Shown one piece after another: positions 56,890 to 64,000 of a stretch of DNA of 64,000 nt. A program made the translations under genes and the position numbers. The DNA comes from Schistocerca nitens (Eukaryota > Arthropoda > Insecta > Orthoptera > Acrididae), in NCBI RefSeq assembly GCF_023898315.1, contig NC_064619.1, positions 297,266,150 through 297,330,149 on the forward strand, in the 5' to 3' direction. The notes beneath the pieces were generated by a model. That model was not told the DNA's origin. It saw only the letters and a program-made list of their open reading frames with translations, and did no database searches. Numbering within the stretch: the first letter of the stretch is position 1; every line of letters begins with the position of its first letter.

Positions 56890-57014
56890 AACTTAATGAA
56901 TTTGCATACGTTGACTTTTATTTCTTGAGGAAAACGGAAAAAATCTTCCGGGGTTTCTCAGCAGATGATACAAAGAAATTTGTTTTTTTACGAAAAATCG
57001 ATTTTTAAAAATTT

Positions 57015-57143
57015 CTGTAGCAAAAAATCCTGACCTGATAGAACAAAACCAAGGTCATTTTCGGACTCAGGGCATCAAAATTAGTCTAATTCAGCGGGAA
57101 AACCCTAGACTTTTTTAAAAAAATCTTTTTTTGTTGCCCAGTG
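57015..57143 (-). repeat. Right terminal inverted repeat
   Basis: Read on the minus strand from 57143 it gives CACTGGGCAACAA, then an A/T-rich divergent stretch, then TTAGACTAATTTTG, CTGAGTCCGAA, CTATCAGGTCA and GCTACAG, as in the left repeat. Confidence 0.9.
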
Positions 57144-57890
57144 TTATATGATAGCGGAACAAACACTGGTAGCAGTTACTTCTGTAAAATATCTTGGAGT
57201 ATGCGTGCGGAACGATTTGAAGTGGAATGATCAAATAAAATTAATTGTTGGTAAGGCGGGTACCAGGTTGAGATTCATTGGGAGAGTGCTTAGAAAATGT
57301 AGTCCATCAACAAAGGAGGTGGCTTACAAAACACTCGTTCGACCTATACTTGAGTATTGCTCATCAGTGTGGGATCCGTACCAGATCGGGTTGACGGAGG
57401 AGGTAGAGAAGATCCAAAGAAGAGCGGCGCGTTTCGTCACAGGGTTATTTGGTAACCGTGATAGCATTACGGAGATGTTTAATATACTCAAGTGGCAGGC
57501 TCTGCAAGAGAGGCGCTCTGCATCGCGGTGTAGCTTGCTCGCAAGGTTTCGAGAGGGTGCGTTTCTGGATGAGGTATCGAATATATTGCTTCCCCCTACT
57601 TATACCTCCCGAGGAGATCACGAATGTAAAATTAGAGAGATTAGAGCGCGCACGGAGGCTTTCAGACAGTCGTTCTTCCCGCGAACCATACGCGACTGGA
57701 ACAGGTAAGGGAGGTAATGACAGTGGCACGTAAAGTGCCCTCCGCCACACACCGTTGGGTGGCTTGCGGAGTATAAATGTAGATGTAGATATCCACCAAA
57801 CTATGGATGAACGACAACAAGCAGATTCCATATTCGTACATTACCAAAAAGTGTTTGACACGATGCCCCACTGAACACTCTTAACGAATG

Positions 57891-58029
57891 GAATATGGTG
57901 TCCGAAAGAACCGACAGCATTGGTGATCTTGAAGCTCTCGGAGCTACAGAGGTCTGGATTTCACTGTAATTTCATTCTTCGAGAGCTGCAAGATCACCAA
58001 TGGTGTCGGTTCTTTCGGACACCATATTC
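57891..58029. repeat. Hairpin with 50-bp arms
   Basis: Left arm 57891-57940 and right arm 57980-58029 are complementary at 48 of 50 positions by direct comparison, with a 39-base loop. The outer sequence is GAATATGGTGTCCGAAAGAA. Confidence 0.95.
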
Positions 58030-58239
58030 ATATAGATGAGGCTTACCGGCCAATGATCATCTGTAGTGCGGAGTCACATTGCTCAAACTCTTACAGGAAT
58101 CGGTAGATTGACTGCCGCGAGTAATGAGTACAGTGAGCAGGGGCACTACAAATGTAGTGTGTGGACAGTAAGTTGAAAGTGTGGGTCTTGCGGCGAGCGT
58201 GCCAGAGATAAGTCACTGCAGTCGCAATATCCTCTGTGT

Positions 58240-58317
58240 CTACGATGGCTCAGTCGGATAGTGTGATAGTGTGTTTGCCATGCAAGCAGGCGATTCCGGG
58301 TTCGAGTCCCGTCGTGG
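58240..58317 (+). tRNA. tRNA-like module within the composite insertion
   Basis: Acceptor strands CTACGA and TCGTGG pair with one G-T. The D arm reads GGCTCAGTCGGATAG, a long insertion precedes the anticodon arm (TGTTT/AAGCA with loop GCCATGC, formal anticodon CAT; GCC if the loop is shifted), and the B box is GGGTTCGAGTCCC. The irregular D-to-anticodon spacing and repeat context suggest a SINE head, not a decoding tRNA. Confidence 0.45.
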
Positions 58318-59390
58318 CATACATTTTCAACTGTCCCCGGTGATATTAATCAACGCCTGTAAGCAGCTAGAGAGGTCTGTATTTCACTGTACTTTCTCTC
58401 TCAACGAAGGTACGAGCATATGGATTACGTTCCCAGGTATGTGAGAGGCTCGAAGACTTGTTAAGAAATAAAACTCAGTTCGTTGTCCTCGACGGTGAGT
58501 GTTCATCCAGGACGAGGGTATCGTCAGATGCGCCACAGAAAAGTGTTATAGGACAGTTTTTATTCTTCACGTATATAAAATATGACAGACAGGATGAGCA
58601 GCAATCTGCGATTGTTCGTTGATGATGCTGTGGTGTACTACAGAAAGGTGTCGTTGTTGGGTGACTGCAGGAGCATACAAGATACTTACACAAAGTTTCT
58701 AGCTGGTGTGATGAATGGAAACTTGAAATCAACTTAGAGAAATCTTATTTAATGCAAGTAAGTAGGAAAAACAATCTCGCTAAGTTCGAATACAGCACTA
58801 ATAGTGTACTCCCTGACACAGCCATGTCGATTAATATCTAGACTTAACTTTGCAAAGCGACAACGTAAGGAAGTAATAGGAAAGGCGAATGGTAGACTTC
58901 GGTTTTTGGGAGAATTTTTAGGAACATGTAGTCCATTTAAAAAGAATATCCCGTGTAGGACACTAGTACACGTCATTCTTGAGTACTACTTGTGTCTTTG
59001 GAATCCTCACTAGATCGGATTGAAGGAAGACATCGAAGCAGTTCATAGGCTGGCTGCTAGGCTTTCTTACCGGTTTGTTCATCCAACATGCGAGAAGTCA
59101 GGGATGCTTTGTGAATAAAGGTGGGAAGACGACGTTCTTTTCCTGGAACATTTCTGAGAACATTTAGAGAACCAGCATTTGCGACTGCGGAACGATTCTC
59201 TTGTCACCAACGTAAATTTAGCGTAAGGACCACGAAGGTAAGAGAAATGAGGGCTCCTACTGAGGCATAAAGACAGTCGTATTTCCCTCGCTCTGTTTGA
59301 GAGTGGAAGAGGATAGGAAGTGACTAGTAGCGGTACACGCCATCCTCCGCTACAGTAGCTCTCGGAGTATGTATGTGAATGTTGATAACA

Positions 59391-60000
59391 GGCGTTGTAC
59401 CTTTCGCAGAGAACAATACCGCTTGTACTTTGTTCCTCTACACTAGCCGTATTTCTCTTGAACATGTTGGCAGACGACTGCACACGGATGTGGCCACGTT
59501 GGTGCCGAGGCAACTTACGGGATTGTACGCCGGGCTACACGCGCACCTGTGGTTCCCGTCGTCCGCCAAATGTCGCCATCTGTGCGTCCCGGGCCAGCTG
59601 CTACATATTGTTGCCTGAGCATAACGTATATACTGGCACAGCTGCGCCTGTCTGCGAGTACTGTGTACTCGTATAACAGCTCGCCGTCTTAATTGTTTCA
59701 TAAATCTACGAGGGTACTCACATAAAAAAGTAGGGTTCCGAAATGGGAATACGTTAATAACCACCATCCCCGAAATTATTAATAGTATTTGCAGTAATAA
59801 CTTGTGCACCTGACAATGTAAAATTATTAGTTTGTATCTAGAGATTAGGTACTCCTGTACATAATCATCCCTTTACGGTCACCACTAAAACAGCCCATAG
59901 GTTCGAAACATTCGGCACCACGTCGGAATCACATATCGGAAAAGTTTCATCCGGACTAATAACGAATATGTAAGTTTGCGATGTGTACAGGGTGACCATA
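59391..60000. other. No recognisable gene
   Basis: Short frames on both strands only. The right part becomes AT-rich. Confidence 0.45.
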
Positions 60001-60400
60001 AAGTGTATTTACAAATTCAAAAATTTACCTCACATGCACTGGAGAATCACAATGAATTTATTACAAATTTTCTTTCGGCACTATTAATACAGAGCTATAT
60101 GGGCATCAGCAAAATAGTACTCAATTTCTTCCCATGTTTGCTGTAGCGGACACTCATCTGTGCTAACAAGGTTCAAAAATGGCTCTGAGCACTATGGGAC
60201 TCAACTGCTGGGGTGTGCTAACAAGGGCATCAGTAATTTTCTGTTTGAGATCTCTGATGTCCCATATCCGATACACTACATTTCTAACGTAACTCCTTAG
60301 TAAGAAATCTATAGATGTGATATGTGATAAAAAAAAAAAAAAGTGGCCAGGAAGTTGCGCCACCCCTTCCAATCATTCTGCGTGGAGATATTTAATTTAA
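60001..60400 (-). pseudogene. DDE transposase C-terminal relic
   Basis: On the minus strand LQQTWEEIEYYFADAHIALY (near 60140-60085) resembles the C-terminal end of mariner-like insect transposases (TWEEIEYRLD...). Only the tail is legible. It contains the small SINE fragment at 60171-60213. Confidence 0.45.
60171..60213 (-). repeat. Extremely 5'-truncated SINE fragment
   Basis: Only the last about 43 bases of the tRNA-derived SINE are present (AGTGCTCAGAGCCATTTTTG on the minus strand). A perfect 12-bp duplication TGTGCTAACAAG lies at 60159-60170 and 60214-60225, so this is a complete insertion event and not a remnant of deletion. Confidence 0.88.
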
Positions 60401-61284
60401 AAACTCACGGTCATGCAGTCTCCAAAGCGGTGGTGCACCATCTCGATGGAAGATGATGAAGATGTATGTAACATTTGTGGCTCTTGGAGCCATTACTTTA
60501 TTCCTAATGATTACTCCTGAGTTGAGTGAGGCTATAATAGCAGATATATGACGTCACAAGGCGCAATGAGGCAATTACGACAGTGACGCTACTTTCTTGA
60601 TGCCGCGCTCATAGGTAACTGCGCCAACAGAAACTAGAATATTATACTCTTGTCTACGCACCAAATCTCATATTTTTATTTTTATAGTAAATAAATTAAT
60701 CTCCAGATATAGTCTAAAATAGCATGGGAGACCCTCTCAGTACTGTACTATTATGACGTATTTGCAATATAGTTTTACAGTTAACAGAAATAAAAAGTGT
60801 ACTTACTAAGGAGACACTCGTTGGCAGTCTAACGAATGACTGACCAGGGAAGTGGTTCGCGCCACCTAGTCAGAGTGTGTCTGATGGCCTGGCGTTAGAA
60901 AGGGCGCGATTAAGCTTGGTTGTCTGCGAGAAAAGCAGTTTATATTAAAAGTTCAAGAATGTTGATTTGCCTTTTGATACGTTAATGATATGTATTCCTT
61001 AGTTGGAAATTGATAAAGGACTCAATTTCGACTAATGAGAATGAGTGAAGATTTATCGTGTGAACTAGATAGGAGTACACGTGATTACACAGCACCGTAG
61101 AACTAAGTTAGCTATTTTCTGGTAAACGCTCGATTTCAATATTTAGATAAGAACTTTAGCCTGTTTCACTGTAATTTTATAAAAGCCCGTCATCAAAAGC
61201 TATAGACTCAAGACCTACGTACTACTTCTGTGCTGGGGCAACGACATCTCATGAAGACGCCAGATTGGTGGAACCATTAGAGCT
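60401..61284. other. No recognisable gene
   Basis: AT-rich sequence, nothing assigned. Confidence 0.5.
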
Positions 61285-61486
61285 TTAGTGTCTTATGTGA
61301 TCAAAAGTGTCCGAGCACAAGTTCGTGGCGCCCTCCATCGGTAATGCTGGAATTCAATATGGTGTTGTCTCTCCCCTCCCCCCACCCCTCAGTCTTGATG
61401 ACAACTTCCACTCCCACAGGCACACGTTCAATCAGGTGCTGCACCGAGGAGAGGTATCGATATCGGTCGGTGAAGCCTGGCACTGC

Positions 61487-61506
61487 ATCTACATCTACAT
61501 CTACAT
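61487..61506 (-). repeat. LINE D 3' tail, TAGATG repeats
   Basis: Inverse reading gives ATGTAGATGTAGATGTAGAT, three to four units, directly at the LINE-Tc1 junction. Similar tails end LINE A, LINE B and LINE E. Confidence 0.85.
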
Positions 61507-61560
61507 GACTATTCTGCAATTCACATTTAAGTGCTTGGCAAAGGGTTCATCGAACCGCAG

Positions 61561-62705
61561 TCATACTATCTCTATACCATTCCACTCACGAACAGCGCGC
61601 GGGAAAAACGAACACCTAAACCTTTCTGTTCGAGCTCTGATTTCTCTTATTTTATTTTGATGATTATTCCTACCCATGTAGGTTGGGCTCAACAAAATAT
61701 TTTCGCATTCGGAAGAGAAAGTTGGTGACTGAAATTTCGTAAATAGATCTCGCCGCGACGAAAAACGTCTTTGCTGTAATGACTTCCATCCCAATTCGCG
61801 TATCATATCTGCCACACTTTCTCCCCCATTACGTGATAATACAAAACGAGCTGCCCTTCTTTGCACCCTTTCGATGTCCTCCGTCAATCCCACCCGGTAA
61901 GGATCCCACAGCGCGCAGCAATATTCTAACAGAGGACTAACGAGTGTATAAGCTGTCTCTTTAGTGGACTTGTTGCATCTTCTAAGTGTCCTGCCAATGA
62001 AACGCAACCTTTGGCTCGCCTTCCCCACAATATTATCTATGTGGTCTTTCCAACTGAAGTTGTTCATAATTTTAACACCCAGGTACTTAGTTGAATTGAC
62101 AGCCTTGAGAATTGTACTATTTATCGAGTAATCGAATTCCAACGGATTTCTTTTGGAACTCATGCGGATCACCTCACACTTTTCGTTATTTAGCGTCAAC
62201 TGCCACCTGCCACACCATACAGCAATCTTTTCTAAATCGCTTTGCAACTGATACTGGTCTTCGGATGACCTTACTAGACGGTACAGTACAGCATCATCTG
62301 CGAACAACCTAAGAGAACTGCTCAGATTGTCACCCAGGTCATTTATATAGATCAGGAACATCAGAAGTCCCAGGACGCTTCCCTGGGGAACACCTGATAT
62401 CACTTCAGTTTTCCTCGATGATTTGCCGTCTGTTACTATGAACTGCGACCTTCCTGACAGGAAATCACGAATCCAGTCGCACAACTGAGACGATACCTCA
62501 TAGGCCCGCAGCTTGATTAGAAGTCTCTTGTGAGGAACGGTGTCAAAAGCTTTCCGGAAATCTAGAAATACGGAATCAACTTGAGATCCCCTGTCGATAG
62601 CGGCCATTACTTCGTGCGAATAAAGAGCTAGCTGCGTTGCACAAGAACGATGTTTTCTGAAACCATGCTGATTACGTTCTAAACAGACAGTGTATAAAAC
62701 CATCG
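61561..62705 (-). CDS. LINE D ORF2 C-terminal half, open frame
   Basis: From NQHGFRKHRSCATQLALYSH the frame is uninterrupted for about 380 residues. It includes SQVDSVFLDFRKAFDTVPHK, VISGVPQGSVLGLLMFLIYI, LRLFADDAVLYR (the FADD catalytic motif), YLGVKIMNNFSWKDHI, RVQRRAARFVLS and IREIRARTERFRCSFFPRAV, ending at 61561. The element is 5'-truncated (no endonuclease or RT start), so it cannot move alone. Frame preservation makes it one of the younger LINE copies here. Confidence 0.88.
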
Positions 62706-62839
62706 AGAACATAGAGTTCGCCACAACAGCTGGAGACAAGAAGAACCGCATACCAGTTAAGAGTGTTGCTGCTACTGCACTTGTCGACGGACCTTGTGTT
62801 TTCTGTGGTTGCAGACTTAATTTTAGTATTAACTAAGTC

Positions 62840-63661
62840 GGCGTTCCGAAATATCCCAAAGGTGTTCTATAGGATTCAGGTCAGGAATCTGTGCAAGCCA
62901 CTCCATTATAGTAATGTTATTGTCGTGTAACCATTTCGCCACAGGCCGTGCGTTATGAACAGGTGTTCGATAGTTTGAAAGATGCAATCGCCATCCCCGA
63001 ATTGCTCTTCAACAGTGGGAAGCAAGAAGGTGCTTAAAACATAAATGTAGGGCTGTGCTGTGATAGTGCCACACAAAACAACAAGGGGTGCAATCCCCCT
63101 CCATGAAAAACACGACCACACCATAACACCATCTCCAATGAATTTTACTATTGGCACTACACACGCTGACAGACGACGTTCACCCCGCTCTCGCCATACC
63201 CACACCCTGCCATCTGATCGCCACATTGTGTACCGTGATTCGTCACTCCACACAACTTTTTTCCACTGTTCAAACGTCCAATGTTTACGCTGTTTGCACC
63301 AAGAGAGGCGTCATTTGGCATTTACCGGTGTGTTGTGTGGCTTATGAGCAGCCGCTCGACCATGAAATCCAAATTTTCTCACCTCCCGCCTAACTGCCAT
63401 AGTACTTGCAGTGGATCCTGATGCAGTTTAGAATTCCTGTGTGATGGTCTGGATAGATGTCTGCCTATTACACATTACGTCTCTCTTCAACTGTCGGCGC
63501 TCTCTGTCAGTAAACAGACGAGGTTGGCCTGTAAGCTTTTGTGCTGTATGTCTCCCTTCACGTTTCCACTTCACGATCACATCGGAAACAGAGCACCTAG
63601 GCATGTTTAGGAGTGTGGAAATCTCGCGTACAGACGTATGACACAAGTGATACCCAATCAC
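62840..63661 (-). pseudogene. Tc1-like transposase, broken
   Basis: The HTH reads REISTLLNMPRCSVSDVIVK and GQPRLFTDRERRQLKRDV (63661-63430). The first Asp region is MWSDESRYTMWRSDGRVWVW (63253). VMVWSCFSWRGIAPLVVLCG follows. The second Asp region is degraded (GDCIFQTIEHL, near 62975), and the Glu region lies near LINE D. Frameshifts and stops are present. Confidence 0.85.
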
Positions 63662-63839
63662 CTTGCCACGTTAGAAGTCCCCGAGTTCCGCGGAGTGCCC
63701 CATTCTGCTCTCTCACAATGTCTAATGACTACTGAGGTCGCTGATATGGAGTACCTGGCAGTGGGTGGCAGCACAATGGAGATAATATGAGAAACGTAAG
63801 TTTTTGTAGGTGTTCGGATACTTTTGATCACACAGTGTA

Positions 63840-64000
63840 TACCTAACCCCTTACATGCCCTGCTACTCCAGTATAAATGGAGGCAGTTACTTGCTATCTG
63901 CGGTAACCTAGGAAGGGGAATAGTGCATCAATTCTATAAACATGTGCTACTAAGCGTGCATTTATCGCTAGACAAAAAGTCGTCCTGTTGTGATTTCGCC
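63840..64000. other. Flank to the right edge, nothing recognised
   Basis: About 160 bases beyond the Tc1 right end without a recognisable feature. Confidence 0.5.

Larger units (their letters stand above)
54776..57143 (+). mobile_element. DNA transposon with CACTG termini and a long orphan gene
   Basis: It is bounded by inverted repeats starting CACTGGGCAACAA, with TTA direct repeats at 54773-54775 and 57144-57146. Excising the element plus one TTA rejoins LINE B codons TAT-ATG-ATA without frame change, so the borders are exact. It has one long gene (55134-56807) and an AATAAA signal at 56884. CACT-starting ends with 3-bp duplications are features of CACTA-type (CMC) transposons; the assignment is inferred. 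Confidence 0.9.
54590..57795 (+). mobile_element. LINE B (CR1/Jockey-like), 5'-truncated, split by a DNA transposon
   Basis: It begins at the RT active site, MRLFADDAVVYREVAALENC, and reaches RKKDPLLYDY at 54775. After the 2,368-bp insertion it resumes in the same frame as MIAEQTLVAVTSVKYLGVCV (57148) and goes on to TEEVEKIQRRAARFVTG and SFFPRTIRDWNR (57708). The 3' end is AAATGTAGATGTAGATAT at 57775-57792. Its coding part is uninterrupted apart from the insertion, so it is younger than LINE C. Confidence 0.92.
57889..58397 (+). mobile_element. Composite insertion: hairpin plus tRNA-like module
   Basis: A 50-bp-armed hairpin (57891-58029) at the left is followed by about 200 bases of unrecognised sequence and a tRNA-like module (58240-58317). 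An 11-bp flank pair with one mismatch, CTCTTAACGAA (57878-57888) and CTCTCAACGAA (58398-58408), fits a target duplication, and removal rejoins the LINE C RT sequence. AGAGGTCTG.ATTTCACTGTA occurs in the hairpin loop (57949) and near the right end (58371). Confidence 0.8.
53400..59390 (+). mobile_element. LINE C (CR1/Jockey-like), host of nested insertions
   Basis: The left part includes the end of the endonuclease domain (LVRQPTRNGNILHLAASNRL; GISDHDITVTM near 53682) and an RT start (KSSGPNGNPIRFYREHC, 54330), up to about 54589. It resumes at 57796 (TMDERQQADSIFVHYQKVFD), is cut again at 57889-58397, and continues at 58409 with NLRLFVDDAVVYYRKV (58600) to the C-terminal region near 59330. Nearly all frames are broken. 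Two separate insertions (LINE B and the tRNA/hairpin element) lie in it. Confidence 0.85.
61287..63837 (-). mobile_element. Tc1-like transposon containing LINE D
   Basis: The left end has TGTGATCAAAAGTGTCCGAG and the inverted right end has TGTGATCAAAAGTATCCGAA, terminal repeats of a common insect Tc1 family; TA follows at 63838-63839. Transposase pieces lie at 63661-62840, and LINE D is inserted near 61487-62705. Confidence 0.87.

Noticed and set aside
58240-58317. Functional tRNA gene
   Set aside because: The D-to-anticodon spacing is irregular and the module lies inside a mobile insertion.
1-64000. CRISPR arrays, operons, bacterial promoters or riboswitches
   Set aside because: No regularly spaced repeats or bacterial gene organisation exist; the content is eukaryotic transposons.

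Overview
The window looks like intergenic DNA from a large insect genome. The repeat vocabulary (tRNA-headed SINEs with a shared tail, tRNA-Ser(CGA)-like repeats, several Tc1 families, CR1/Jockey-like and RTE-like LINEs) matches what I remember of grasshoppers and locusts, Schistocerca in particular. That assignment is from memory and was not searched. I found no convincing host protein-coding gene. Almost every recognisable coding stretch belongs to a transposable element, and most are broken.

Layout. 1-5.05 kb: a minus-strand Ty3/gypsy element cut by the left window edge, with one LTR (4570-5052) and a SINE inserted in pol. 5.3-7.9 kb: a minus-strand hAT transposase relic. 9.9-10.9 kb: a tandem repeat interrupted by an insertion carrying three tRNA-like modules. 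11.5-15.3 kb: remnants of two DDE transposons, the second holding a LINE that itself holds a SINE. 17-20 kb: a SINE, a decayed Tc1 and Tc1 copy 1. 20-21.3 kb: LINE, MULE-like and SINE fragments. 23.8-25.3 kb: Tc1 copy 2, with an apparently intact 340-residue transposase, inside an AT microsatellite. 25.4-27.8 kb: another Tc1, interrupted by a LINE 3' end and a SINE. 28.9-35.3 kb: a DDE relic, a gypsy relic and a terminal-repeat-bounded Tc1. 38-44.3 kb: LINE pieces and a mariner split by a 2-kb insert containing a 346-bp palindrome. 45.7-50.3 kb: LINE pieces and two SINEs derived from 5S rRNA. 51.6-53.1 kb: a nearly intact Tc1. 53.4-59.4 kb: a deep nest, LINE C containing LINE B, which contains a DNA transposon with CACTG termini. 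61.3-63.84 kb: a Tc1 containing a LINE with an open RT C-terminal half.

The most interesting object is the 2,368-bp element at 54776-57143. It has long imperfect terminal inverted repeats starting CACTGGGCAACAA and a TTA target duplication. Excising it restores the LINE B reading frame exactly. It carries one long gene (55134-56807) whose product I cannot place in a named transposase family; it may be an RNase H-fold transposase related to the CACTA/Mirage/Chapaev group. The two 5S-derived SINEs, each with a 13-14 bp target duplication, and the tRNA-plus-hairpin insertion at 57889-58397 are the next most interesting.
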